The notes beneath the pieces are model-generated. The model had not been told where the DNA came from. It searched no databases and saw nothing but the letters and a program-made list of their open reading frames with translations. From NCBI GenBank assembly GCA_964631235.1, contig CAZVZX010000001.1:1-64000 (forward strand): 64,000 bases of DNA, written 5' to 3'. Within the stretch, counting starts at the first letter, position 1, and every line of letters starts with the position of its first letter. The position numbers and the translations under genes are program-made. The stretch is from JARKPK01 sp964631235 (GTDB lineage: Bacteria > Planctomycetota > Planctomycetia > Pirellulales > Thermoguttaceae). Shown piece by piece: positions 17,367-26,311 of this stretch.

Positions 17367-19457
17367 GTGTTTCAGCTCGTCAGTCCCTTTCAACCCGCCG
17401 GCGACCAACCGCAGGCAATCGCGGCACTGACCGAAGGTCTGCGCGCCGGCCAGCGCTATCAAGTGTTGATGGGCGTCACCGGATCGGGCAAGACGTTCAC
17501 CATGGCCAACGTGATCGCCAACGTCCAACGGCCCACGCTCGTTCTTTCGCACAACAAAACGCTGGCCGCGCAGCTCTATTCCGAATTCAAATCGTTCTTT
17601 CCGCGGAACGCCGTCCATTACTTCGTCAGCTACTACGACTACTACCAGCCCGAAGCCTACATTCCGCAGCGCGACATCTACATCGAAAAAGACGCTTCCA
17701 TCAACCAGCAGATCGATCGGCTTCGCTTGGCCGCCACCAGCGCGCTGGTTAGTCGCCGCGATGTCATCATCGTGGCCAGCGTCTCTTGCATCTACGGCCT
17801 AGGCTCGCCCGAAGATTACCGGGCGATGATGGTCTCGCTGCAAGTCGGCGGCCGCGTCGATCGCGACGACGTGCTGCGGCGCCTCGTCGATATTCAGTAT
17901 GAACGCAACGATTTGGAGCTGCAACCGGGCCGGTTCCGCGTCCGCGGCGACTGTGTCGAGGTGTGGCCCAGCTACGAGGAATTCGCCTTTCGGCTCGAGT
18001 TCTGGGGCGACGAAGTCGAGCAGCTTTCGCTGATCAATCCGCTGACAGGCGAGGCGATTGAACGACCGGAACAGGTGTTCATCTACCCGGCCAAACATTT
18101 CGTGCTGCCCGAGGAACGAATCGCCAACGCCGTCGATGAAATCCGCCGCGANNNNNNNNNNCGGTTGAAGGAGCTTCGGGCCGCCGGCAAACTGCTCGAG
18201 GCCCAACGCCTCAGCGCACGCACGCGATTCGACATCGAGATGCTCTCCGAAGTCGGCTATTGCCCGGGCATCGAAAACTACAGCCGGCCGCTGTCGGGCC
18301 GTCCCCCGGGTTCGCCGCCCGACACGCTCTTCAGCTTCTTCCCGCCCGACTTCTTGCTGTTTGTCGATGAATCGCACGTCACCGTGCCGCAAATCCGCGG
18401 CATGTATGCCGGCGACCACAACCGCAAGGTTACGCTGGTCGAACACGGATTCCGCCTGCCCAGCGCGCTGGACAACCGCCCGCTGCGATTCGAAGAGTGG
18501 GAGGCGAAAATCGGGCAAGCGATCTTCGTTTCGGCAACGCCCGGGCCGTACGAGCTGGAGAAGACGGGCGGAAAATGCGTCGAACAAGTGATCCGGCCGA
18601 CCGGCCTGCTCGACCCGCTCATCGAACTGGCTCCGGCCCGCAGCCAAGTGCCGCATTTGGTCGAACAGATCCGCCAACGCGCCGCTGCCGGCGAACGGGT
18701 GTTGGTGACCACGCTGACCAAACGGCTCGCCGAAGACCTTTCCACCTATTTGAAACAACAAAATATCCGCTGCAAATGGCTCCACAGCGACCTCGATGCC
18801 TTCGAACGAGTCGAAATCCTGCGCGACTTGCGGCAAGGGGAGTTCGACGTAGTGGTGGGTGTCAACCTGCTGCGCGAAGGGCTCGACCTTCCCGAGGTGT
18901 CGCTGGTGGCCATTCTTGACGCCGACAAAGAGGGCTTTCTCCGCAGCGAAACCTCGTTGATGCAAACGATCGGTCGATCGGCGCGAAACGTCAACGCCAA
19001 GGTGATCCTCTATGCCGATCAAGTTACGGCCTCGATGCAGCGTGCCATCGAAGAAACCCAACGCCGCCGCGCGCTGCAAGAGGAATACAACCGTCGGCAC
19101 GGCATCACGCCCGAAACCATTCGCAAGAGCATTCGCGCCGGAATTGAAGCCGAAGCCGCAGCCCACGCTCAGGCCAACGCGGCGGCCGGCAGAAAGGATG
19201 AGTCGCGCTACATCACCGAGGAATACCTCGATGAACTTGAACGCGAAATGTACGAGGCGGCCGAATCGCTCGAATTCGAGCGGGCTGCTGCGCTGCGCGA
19301 CCGAATCGTGCAGCTTCGAAAGCAACTGGGAAAACCGTTGGACGAGGCCGAGATCGAGCAAGCCACACGGCAGCGACGCGGCAAGAACCGGCGGCAATCG
19401 GCACGCGCCAACCGCACCGGCTTAGGCCCGGTGCCCAAGCCCAAAAAGACGGTCTGA
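17367..19457 (+). CDS. uvrB: excinuclease ABC subunit B
   Basis: 696 residues from the GTG at 17367 (VFQLVSPFQPAGDQPQAI); longer upstream frames have no family match. The DNA damage-loading helicase of nucleotide excision repair. Walker A is GVTGSGKT near residue 38; the beta-hairpin region is YDYYQPEAYIP; motif II is FVDESHV; motif VI lies near GLDLPEVSLVAILDADKEG. The C-terminal UVR domain (DELEREMYEAAESLEFERA) contacts UvrC, and a basic tail follows. Ten N at 18152-18161 fall between DEIRR and RLKELRAAGKLLEAQ; the frame is preserved and family comparison suggests the missing part is four residues of the ELEE type. No uvrA or uvrC is in the window. Confidence 0.96.
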   Translation: MFQLVSPFQPAGDQPQAIAALTEGLRAGQRYQVLMGVTGSGKTFTMANVIANVQRPTLVLSHNKTLAAQLYSEFKSFFPRNAVHYFVSYYDYYQPEAYIPQRDIYIEKDASINQQIDRLRLAATSALVSRRDVIIVASVSCIYGLGSPEDYRAMMVSLQVGGRVDRDDVLRRLVDIQYERNDLELQPGRFRVRGDCVEVWPSYEEFAFRLEFWGDEVEQLSLINPLTGEAIERPEQVFIYPAKHFVLPEERIANAVDEIRRXXXXRLKELRAAGKLLEAQRLSARTRFDIEMLSEVGYCPGIENYSRPLSGRPPGSPPDTLFSFFPPDFLLFVDESHVTVPQIRGMYAGDHNRKVTLVEHGFRLPSALDNRPLRFEEWEAKIGQAIFVSATPGPYELEKTGGKCVEQVIRPTGLLDPLIELAPARSQVPHLVEQIRQRAAAGERVLVTTLTKRLAEDLSTYLKQQNIRCKWLHSDLDAFERVEILRDLRQGEFDVVVGVNLLREGLDLPEVSLVAILDADKEGFLRSETSLMQTIGRSARNVNAKVILYADQVTASMQRAIEETQRRRALQEEYNRRHGITPETIRKSIRAGIEAEAAAHAQANAAAGRKDESRYITEEYLDELEREMYEAAESLEFERAAALRDRIVQLRKQLGKPLDEAEIEQATRQRRGKNRRQSARANRTGLGPVPKPKKTV
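18152..18161. other. assembly gap (10 N)
   Basis: Ten unknown bases inside uvrB. The frame continues correctly on both sides, and the protein context fits exactly four missing residues. Confidence 0.95.
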
Positions 19458-19896
19458 CCGCCGGTGCGTCGAAAATGCGACGAAGCGGCGGTTCGTCGCA
19501 TTCGCTTTTCTTTCCCAAAAGAACCGCGTCGCTATTGGCGATTCTGCCCGCTCTTTCAACGTCTTTTCGCCGCGAACGGCACATCCGCCTGCCTCAAGCC
19601 AAGACATTCCCCAGTGCGAACGCCGCATGTCGAAACCGGGCAGCCAGATGCCGCGCACGTTCCCTCCGCGCGCAAAAAACAAGCATCACCCTCCCAGATC
19701 GAAGGATGATGCTTGCCGAGATGATCTTCGCTTAGCCGCGTGCTGCGCACGTCGAAAAGGGCCGTCGAGGCAGCCCTTCATCCTCGATCGCCGACGCACG
19801 GGCGTTGTTCGAGTCGGTTCGTCGAGCGAAGCAACGCTTACGAAGCGATCGCGTTGCCGAAACCGCACTCGTTACTATTCTGCGCGGGCTGCGTTA
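19458..19896. other. convergent spacer between uvrB and the small lipoprotein gene
   Basis: 439 bases between convergent genes. The one clear element is a minus-strand terminator hairpin at 19674-19714. No gene supported. Confidence 0.6.
19674..19714 (-). terminator. rho-independent terminator
   Basis: Read on the minus strand, a 12-base-pair stem (19703-19714 with 19681-19692, one T-G pair) is followed after one base by six T (19674-19679). It lies about 180 bases after the stop of the lipoprotein gene and would end its transcript. Confidence 0.65.
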
Positions 19897-20085
19897 CTAC
19901 TTGGTTTCGCCCGGGGCCGCCGGCTTCTCGTCAGCCGGTTTATCAGACGAGGCATCGGCGGGCTTGTCGGTCGATTTATCGACAGCGGGCTTTTCGGGCG
20001 GCTTGGCCGGGGCCTTCGCCTGGCCGCCGCAACCAATCGCGAAACCAAGAGTGAGGCACATCAACAGGGCGACGAACTTCTTCAT
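19897..20085 (-). CDS. small lipoprotein with Lys/Pro/Ala/Asp-rich tail
   Basis: 62 residues from the ATG at 20085. MKKFVALLMCLTLGFAIGCGG is a lipoprotein signal peptide with lipobox AIGC. The mature part is low complexity, with repeated KPA, DKPAD and KPPEKP units, typical of very small planctomycete lipoproteins of unknown role. GGTGG six bases before the ATG is the ribosome site. The gene is divergent from the ECF sigma gene across a 571-base spacer and is followed by a terminator hairpin. No function can be assigned. Confidence 0.75.
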   Translation of the reverse strand: MKKFVALLMCLTLGFAIGCGGQAKAPAKPPEKPAVDKSTDKPADASSDKPADEKPAAPGETK

Positions 20086-20320
20086 CGGACCACCTTTCAA
20101 AAAAAGTGAGGCAAGGCTCAATCCTCGGAGGAAACTCTCCCCCGAATTCCTTGTCATCGTAAAGCACCGCGCGGGAAAGCGAAAGCCGGGCATCCCTGAA
20201 AGACCGGAACTTTCGATTCGGTCTTTGGGGCCGCTGCCCAGCGAATTCTGTCGCGGGGGCTAATTGAAAGAGCCCGTTGCTTCCCGTTTTATTCCCGGGC
20301 GGATAGAATTTTGAGAGTAT

Positions 20321-20354
20321 TCTGAAAGAAAAGGCTACAGAATAGTCTTTCAGA
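20321..20354. repeat. 9-base inverted repeat (possible operator or hairpin)
   Basis: tctgaaaga (20321-20329) and tctttcaga (20346-20354) are exact inverted copies 16 bases apart. A second pairing, attctg with cagaat, overlaps it, so two alternative hairpins are possible. There is no T-run after it. Confidence 0.5.
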
Positions 20355-20502
20355 CGTAAGAAAAGCCCGTTGCAGGGCCCTACCCTTCGATCGGACCCGA
20401 CTCTTCGGGAAAGTCGCGGGGAATCGTTTGCGCGGCTGGTCGGGGTTCGAATCGACCTGCTCGTTTTTGACGACTCGGCCGTAGCAGGGGTGGTTTTCCG
20501 GA

Positions 20503-20602
20503 ATAGTTCCACATAATTGCGGAAGCGGCCGCGCGGGCAGAAAAGCGGCTCCGTTGCATGTTGTTCGCGTTTGAACCGCGTTCCGATTTTCGCAGTTTCA
20601 TT
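20503..20602 (-). repeat. family-1 dispersed repeat, copy upstream of the ECF sigma gene
   Basis: Blocks ttccacataattgcggaag, cggccgc, gcatgttgttcgcg, tttgaaccgcgttccg and tttcgcagtttcat follow the order seen in the other copies (opposite orientation to those at 40010 and 42737). Confidence 0.7.
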
Positions 20603-20656
20603 TGGAGCGGCGGGAATAATTGGGGATCGAAGCGACTCTTCAATTGCAGGAAGACT

Positions 20657-21175
20657 ATGTCGTCGCCCAGCCAGGATTCGGCAAAGCTCGTTGATGCGCA
20701 CCTCGCCGAAGTGTACCGCTACGCGTTTCGGCTCAGCGGCACACCATGGGATGCAGAGGAGCTTACTCAACAGGTCTTTCTGATCGCGATCGAGAACCTC
20801 GGTCAGTTGCGCCACCCCGAGGCAGCACGATCTTGGCTATTCGCGATCTTGCGCCATTGCTTTTTGCGCGGCCAGCGGCGATGGCAGCCGCAACGGGCGA
20901 CCGACATGGATATCGATTTGACCCATTGGGCCGAGGAGATGCCCGAGGCCGAGGCGATCGACAGCGAATCGCTCCAAGCGGCTTTAAACAAACTGCCTGG
21001 AGAGTTTCGATTAGTGGTGTTGATGTATTACTTTGAGCAATGCTCTTATCGCGAAATCGCCGAAAAGCTCGCCCTGCCGATCGGCACGGTGATGAGCCGT
21101 TTGGCGCGTGGCAAAGCGGCATTGCGGAAGCTGCTGGCGGATGAATCGCCGGCGATAGCCAAGGTGTCGCATTGA
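20657..21175 (+). CDS. ECF-type RNA polymerase sigma factor
   Basis: 172 residues from the ATG at 20657, preceded by AGGAAG. Region 2 runs from about residue 12 (VDAHLAEVYRYAFRL) through QQVFLIAIENL. Region 4 is near residue 120: LPGEFRLVVLMYYFEQCSYR followed by EIAEKLALPIGTVMSRLARG. There are no regions 1 or 3, as expected for the ECF group. It directs RNA polymerase to a stress or envelope regulon that cannot be named. Its TGA overlaps the start of the next gene, a membrane protein that is likely its anti-sigma factor. Confidence 0.9.
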   Translation: MSSPSQDSAKLVDAHLAEVYRYAFRLSGTPWDAEELTQQVFLIAIENLGQLRHPEAARSWLFAILRHCFLRGQRRWQPQRATDMDIDLTHWAEEMPEAEAIDSESLQAALNKLPGEFRLVVLMYYFEQCSYREIAEKLALPIGTVMSRLARGKAALRKLLADESPAIAKVSH

Positions 21176-22023
21176 ACGGCTCTTCACGATTTGATCCGCT
21201 GGATTCGCACAAGCTCTCAACGTCAGCCGAGTTGCGAGCGGCGATCGAGACGCTGCCTTTGTCGGAGGACCGGTCTGACCCGGCGCTGATCGAGGCCGTT
21301 CATGCCCTGTCGCAAGATGAGCAATTGCGGGCGGCGTACCAGCGCATCGGCGATCTCGACCATCGTATTGCGGCAGTGATCCGCGATGTTCCGTTGCCCG
21401 ACGGGCTGGCGAGCCGCGTTGCCGCAGCGGTTGCGTCGGCGTCTGCTCCGGCGCCGGTCGCCTCGGTTACTTCTGCGCCGTCGCCGCTTGTGCTCTCCGA
21501 TCAGTCGCGTTCGATTCGCTCGCGGCGTTGGTGGCTGGTGGCTGGTTCGTGCGCGATCGTTGCTTCGATCGCGCTGTTGGTGATGGCACTAACCCATTGG
21601 AACGCCGATCCCACCTGGAATGCCGCGCAACTGGCGGAAGCCGCCGCACAATATTCCCTATCGGACGACAACGCCGACACAAAATGGCGAACCGATTCCC
21701 CGCCGAACGAGTATCCGTTCGGGCGCGGGGTGGTTTCACCCGCGGCCATTCGCTGGCGTTTGATCAGCGATTTCCTCGGGCAGACGGCGGTGGCCTACTC
21801 GCTGCCTTCAATCGGCGGACATCGAGCCACTCTATACGTCGCGCATGTGAATCTAAACAACACGATCGACACACCGCCCCGGCAGCCAGACTTCTCCACG
21901 GGGCGTTGCGCCGTCGCCGTCTGGCAGCGCGGCAGCGTTACCTATCTCTTGGTGGTGGTCGGCGATCAGCCGGTTTCGGCCTACCCCTGGTTCCTCGAAC
22001 GGCCGACATCGCCGCTCACGTGA
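21172..22023 (+). CDS. single-span membrane protein, probable anti-sigma factor
   Basis: 283 residues from a TTG at 21172 that overlaps the sigma gene stop by three bases, so translation is probably coupled. Residues ~1-75 form an acidic, helical cytoplasmic part; one transmembrane segment (WWLVAGSCAIVASIALLVMA) lies near residue 120. The outer part of ~150 residues contains YSLPSIGGHRATLYVAHV. The zinc-binding HxxxCxxC motif of ZAS anti-sigma factors is absent. Position and topology argue for an anti-sigma role; the fold is not recognised. Confidence 0.65.
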   Translation: MNGSSRFDPLDSHKLSTSAELRAAIETLPLSEDRSDPALIEAVHALSQDEQLRAAYQRIGDLDHRIAAVIRDVPLPDGLASRVAAAVASASAPAPVASVTSAPSPLVLSDQSRSIRSRRWWLVAGSCAIVASIALLVMALTHWNADPTWNAAQLAEAAAQYSLSDDNADTKWRTDSPPNEYPFGRGVVSPAAIRWRLISDFLGQTAVAYSLPSIGGHRATLYVAHVNLNNTIDTPPRQPDFSTGRCAVAVWQRGSVTYLLVVVGDQPVSAYPWFLERPTSPLT

Positions 22024-22624
22024 CCCGTTGCTGCCGCTTCGTCGCCGATCCCGATTTCTTCCCGCCTCTTTTCGGCGCGACGATCGGCGACCAATGGCGG
22101 CCGCATTCGCAACCGAGCGAGACAAACCGTTCGGTTGACCGCCCTGCCGCTTAGCGCACTCTTCGTCGTTTGAGACTGTTCTTCGCTTCGCTGAATCGCC
22201 CCATCCAATGGCCTTGTCGAATATTTGTCTGTCATATCTTGGAATAGCACTCGGAATGCTCGCACAAAATATGAGCGAGAGGTGCCAATTGCTCGACAAG
22301 GCACCACCCACTTGTGAAAGCCGCCGCGGGCGCAACGACGCGGCTTTCTTGCGTGCAGTCTGTGTTTAAACCGCCTTCGGTCTTCGCGGTTTCATTGGGC
22401 GAATCGAGAGAGATGCCGCCGGAAACGATGATCTTCGGTGATCGACTGGCCCTACCGGGACCATTTGGCCGAACTGAACCGCGCCGACGAAAAGCGAGAT
22501 GACGAGCCGCCGCTGCCTTCGGGAAAAGGCGGCATTGCTCGACGCGAAAAGAGTATCGCGCTGCCCGGAAAACCGGCCAAACCACACTGCCGCTAGAGTG
22601 AGACTGGTCCTGCGACAGAAGAAA
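22024..22624. other. spacer with family-1 repeat
   Basis: 601 bases between the anti-sigma-like gene and tRNA-Cys. Apart from the family-1 copy at 22301-22396, I see nothing in it. Confidence 0.55.
22301..22396 (-). repeat. family-1 dispersed repeat
   Basis: Shares cgcaacgacgcggc, ttgcgtgcagtc, tttaaaccgcc and ttcgcggtttcatt with the other copies; the 5' end is diverged. Confidence 0.6.
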
Positions 22625-22697
22625 AGGCGCCGGTGGGAGTCGAACCCACGAATGGCGGATTTGCAATCCGCTGCCTTAGCCACTTGGCTACGGCGCC
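22625..22697 (-). tRNA. tRNA-Cys (GCA)
   Basis: Full cloverleaf on the minus strand: acceptor GGCGCCG pairs with the 3' end, the D-arm follows GTAGCCAAGTGGCTAAGGC, the anticodon stem GCGGA/TCCGC encloses a loop with anticodon GCA, and the T-arm is GTGGGTTCGACTCCCAC. The discriminator base is U. The CCA end is not encoded. Confidence 0.95.
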
Positions 22698-23893
22698 GCG
22701 CATCAATGGTCCGAGCAATTGCGGCAGCAATCGCTCCTCGACCGCTTCAACTTAGGCAATATCTATCGGTCGGTCAAGCCCTCGCGGTTGATCTTTTTTC
22801 TCTGCCGCGAACACAAAGGAAGGATGGAAAAAACAGGAAACATCCACAGGTCGCCGCCCACCCAAAACTGCACAAAATCACTCACGGCGAACCATCGATC
22901 CTCTCAGGCCTCGGCCAAGCCTTGCGCTGCCCGTCAGCTCAGCCATCGAGAGACTCAGTCGCGCGAGAAGCAACTCGGCAACATTTCAGCCCAATAGAGT
23001 AGCAGGGAAAATCGCCCGACGTGGCAATTGGCGCAAGCGATGTAATGGGTTCGATGACGCGAGTTGTTTTGCCGGCTGGTCGTGTCGAGTCGTCGTTGGT
23101 CTGACGCGCTCCGTTGCGGCCGCGCTCTGTCACGTCCACCCTCATGGTCTCCGTCGCGGCCGTTTCGGCGGTTCTCGGCCACAAGGGAACACGGCTCTCC
23201 AGGGCTTCGGACGGCCGATTCGATTCCGAAAAAGAGAAACGTTCGTTTTGCTACAAACGTTGATAGAGAAACCGCGCACGGATGCGAATGAGCGCGAATC
23301 AATTTCGGCCGAAAACCGTTTCACCCCCGAGCCAAGACACCGAGTGAACACCAAAGCACACGAATCGACGCGGCAACCGATCGCTCGCCTGCCGCCATTG
23401 AATGCATATCAACTCAACCTGAATCGTCCCAAGCAATTGCGAATGCGGCCGCGCTCGCAACAACGCGGCCTTCTTGCGTGCAGTCCCGGTTGAAACCGCT
23501 TTCTCTCTTTCGCGGTCTTGTTTCGTTGCCTTCGACGGCGAGCCTGGACGACTGAGACGCGGCTCCAGCCAAGGGTTTGCATCGCACGCGGGCAAGAAAC
23601 ACGCAGCAGGAACGCAAAGAAGCCAAAGCTCAGTCCTTTTCAACACGCGGCAACCGCACTGTGCTCAAGGTGGCTCGCGAAACGGCCGATATTGGGGGTG
23701 ACTTGCTATTTTCATTGCGCCAATGGCAACCGCCAAACGCGAGGTCAGGCACCGGATTTTCCGCAACGATGCCCGCGGGCTGTCGGACGAGACCATTTTT
23801 CGAACACCGTGTGTTTCGGCAGCGGCGTCGGACACTCCGGAAAACCGATGGTTCTTCGTTGCGATCTCGGGGCTGAATCACAGAAGATGACCA
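22698..23893. other. spacer without recognised gene, one family-1 repeat
   Basis: About 1.2 kb. It contains the family-1 copy at 23422-23520; the sequence next to the tRNA (22703-22728) resembles only the first 25 bases of that family. No coding region is supported. Confidence 0.5.
23422..23520 (-). repeat. family-1 dispersed repeat
   Basis: Contains caattgcgaatgcggccgc, gcaacaacgcggcc, ttgcgtgcagtcccgg, ttgaaaccgctttc and tctttcgcggtcttg in family order. Confidence 0.7.
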
Positions 23894-24220
23894 ATGTCCA
23901 TTGAATCGTTGGTAGATCGAGTCGCTGCACGACTGAGTTTTCGCCGCAACCACCGGGCCCAAATTGCCGATCTGGTGGAGTCGCTTTGGTGCAGGTTCCG
24001 GGAGTTGTCGCTCGTTGGCAATTGCCCGAGCGATCCGACAGAGGCCCGCGGATTCATCCGCGCGTATGCAGCGGCCGTGGTTCGGTCGGAATTGACCGGC
24101 AGCGCGGCGGCAAAACGCGACGAAATTGCCGATCGGGTCGCCTGTCAACTTGTCGAACGGTTCCTCGCGGAACGCCCAAATCGCTCCATGGCGGCCTGCC
24201 CGGCAAGGGTGGCGGCCTAG
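23894..24220 (+). CDS. hypothetical protein
   Basis: 108 residues from the ATG at 23894. Unlike the arginine-rich frames around it, the composition is that of a soluble helical protein (SLVDRVAARLSFRRNHRAQ, then IADLVESLWCRFRELSLVG). There is no signal peptide or membrane span and I recognise no domain. No strong ribosome site precedes it. It stands alone in a gene-poor stretch, so it could be chance; I rate it slightly below even. Confidence 0.4.
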   Translation: MSIESLVDRVAARLSFRRNHRAQIADLVESLWCRFRELSLVGNCPSDPTEARGFIRAYAAAVVRSELTGSAAAKRDEIADRVACQLVERFLAERPNRSMAACPARVAA

Positions 24221-25021
24221 CGTCGGCTCGACTCACCCCGAAGCCATCGTTCGCTGGACGAAAACGGCCGCTTGCTGAGCGATTCAGCCGCTTTCTCACT
24301 TCTCTGGGCATACGGGAACCGTTCGATTCTTGCCCAAGATGTTGTGTCGGGGTTCTCAGTGCGGCCGGCGATACGGCACGACGTGCATCAGTTCGACAAG
24401 CCCATCGCCCATCCGAACGGCATGCGCGGCCGGACGGCTTTTCGGCGGCACCGATCCGGCCGAGATCCCATCCAGTGGACCGATTTACACTCCGCCGAAC
24501 GGCAAATGGCGGAGCTGAGCGGGAACGCCCCGTTTCGGCGCGCAAACGGTACGGCTTTTTCCCTCTGATTCGTTTGCAACCCGGGCTCGGCCACTTTTGC
24601 GGCGATTCGGGAAGGTATAGAATGACAGCTTTTCGCACGGGGCGATTGCCGCCGGTGGCATCTGGCCAGTGGAATCGAGCAGCCGTGTTGAACAGGCAAG
24701 CGGGTTATCAAAGAACAAGCGAGCATTTGCGTTCCTGTGCGCAGGGGCGACCGACTGAGCCTGGCGTTTTCTGCGAATCGGCCGATCAGCCTTTTTCGAG
24801 CTGTTGGGCATCGATACGTTGAGGCGATTCGGCCGCGTGCAGCACCGGAGGAAAGGCCATTGGCCTTCAGCGTCGCCTAATGGATTGCTGCGCCTAATGG
24901 ATTGCTGCACAAAACGGAGAGCAATTCGGCCAGTGATCGCCGGCCAACGGCCGACAGCGGGCCGTTTACGGCGACTGTTGCTTTCGTGCATAGTCATTCC
25001 GTAACCAGACGAGCGAGAGCG
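24221..25021. other. spacer with 17-base tandem duplication
   Basis: 801 bases upstream of the phosphofructokinase gene. The duplication at 24874-24907 is the only structure I can support; open frames here, including a long minus-strand one, look like shadows. Confidence 0.55.
24874..24907 (+). repeat. 17-base perfect tandem duplication
   Basis: cgcctaatggattgctg occurs at 24874-24890 and again at 24891-24907 without a mismatch, 115 bases before the phosphofructokinase start. Confidence 0.9.
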
Positions 25022-26311
25022 ATGACGAAACCTAAGAACATGGTGGTGGCTCAAAGCGGCGGTCCGACGCCGGTCATCAACTCGAGCCTTCGCGGCATCA
25101 TCGAAGCAGCCAAACAGTTCGACGCGATCGGCACCGTGTACGGGGCGCGTCATGGAATCGAAGGCGTGCTGAAAGAGGAGCTTCTCGATCTCTCGGCCCA
25201 GCCGGCGGAAGAAGTCGCCCTGCTTCGCTATACTCCGGCGGCCGGATCGATCGGCACATGCCGCTACAAGCTCAAGAAGCATCAAGAGGAAGATTTCGCG
25301 CGGGTGATCGATGTGTTCCGCGCGCACGACGTAGGCTACTTCCTGTATATCGGCGGAAACGATTCGATGGACACCGCCCACAAAATCGCCGATCTGGCCC
25401 ATTCTCGCGGGCTCGACTTGGTGGCCGTGGGCGTTCCAAAGACGATCGACAACGACGTGGGCGACGGCGAGTTTCGCCTGATCGACCACACGCCGGGCTA
25501 TGGGTCGGTGGCCCGCTACTGGATGCACATGGTTCAAAACGCCAATGAAGAGAACGCCGGTTCGTGCCCGGCCGACCCGGTGCTTGTAATGCAGGCGATG
25601 GGCCGAAAAATCGGCTTCATTCCCGCCGCCGCGCGGTTGGCCGATCCCGACCGCGAGATGCCGCTGCAAATCTATCTGGCGGAAAGCCCCTGCTCTTTGG
25701 AGCAGTTGGCCGACAACGTCAACGCCAGCCTCCGAACCAACGGCCGATGCCTGGTTGTGGTGAGCGAGGGATTCGACGTGGGCGACCTGGGGATCGTCCG
25801 CGATTCGTTCGGGCATGCGTCGTTCAGCTCGTCGCAAATGACCGTGGCGCAAATGGTCGTCAACTACCTGAATAAGACCGGACTGGCGGCCAAGGGCGCT
25901 GCCCGGGGAAATGTTTCGGGCACCGATCAACGGCACGCGATCGCCTATGCCTCGGCTGTCGATTTGGACGAGGCCTACTGCCTCGGCGCCAAGGCCGTGG
26001 AGTTGGCGGCCGCCGGCCAAAGCGGTTTCATGGCGACGATCTTGCGAAATCCCGGGGCGTTCTACAGCGTGCGTTACGATCGAGTGCCGCTCAGCGAAGT
26101 CGCCAATAGCGAGCGAACCTTCCCGAAAGCGTGGATCGACAAGAGCGGTTACGATGTTACCGACGAATTCGTCAAATACGCCAAGCCGTTGTTGGGCGGC
26201 GAGATGATCTCGCTGCCGTTGATCGATGGGCGTCAGCGATTGACTCGTTTTCGCCCGCTGTTTGCCGAAAAGAAACTCCCTGTTTACCAACCTCAAGCGG
26301 ATCGCAAGTAA
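25022..26311 (+). CDS. 6-phosphofructokinase, predicted pyrophosphate-dependent
   Basis: 429 residues from the ATG at 25022; an upstream extension has no family match. N-terminal VVAQSGGPTPVINSSLRG is the phosphate-donor loop. GGNDSMDTA (about residue 110) and PKTIDNDVGD (about residue 139) are decisive: ATP enzymes have GGDGS and PGTIDND, while Asp after GG[D/N] and Lys in PKTIDND are the marks of PPi-dependent enzymes. It would phosphorylate fructose 6-phosphate reversibly with PPi. The stop overlaps the next gene (HAD phosphatase) by one base (TAATG), and the pentose-phosphate genes gnd and zwf follow. Confidence 0.88.
   Translation: MTKPKNMVVAQSGGPTPVINSSLRGIIEAAKQFDAIGTVYGARHGIEGVLKEELLDLSAQPAEEVALLRYTPAAGSIGTCRYKLKKHQEEDFARVIDVFRAHDVGYFLYIGGNDSMDTAHKIADLAHSRGLDLVAVGVPKTIDNDVGDGEFRLIDHTPGYGSVARYWMHMVQNANEENAGSCPADPVLVMQAMGRKIGFIPAAARLADPDREMPLQIYLAESPCSLEQLADNVNASLRTNGRCLVVVSEGFDVGDLGIVRDSFGHASFSSSQMTVAQMVVNYLNKTGLAAKGAARGNVSGTDQRHAIAYASAVDLDEAYCLGAKAVELAAAGQSGFMATILRNPGAFYSVRYDRVPLSEVANSERTFPKAWIDKSGYDVTDEFVKYAKPLLGGEMISLPLIDGRQRLTRFRPLFAEKKLPVYQPQADRK

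Larger units (their letters stand above)
20086..20656. other. divergent spacer with inverted repeat and family-1 repeat
   Basis: 571 bases between the lipoprotein gene and the ECF sigma gene. It holds a perfect 9-base inverted repeat at 20321-20354 and a family-1 repeat at 20503-20602. No gene supported. Confidence 0.6.

Noticed and set aside
20440..20465. Sequence resembling a tRNA T-arm (gggttcgaatc)
   Set aside because: No acceptor or anticodon stem can be formed around it.
24485..26296. 603-codon minus-strand frame opposite the phosphofructokinase
   Set aside because: The plus-strand product has clear PFK motifs; the minus frame has none.
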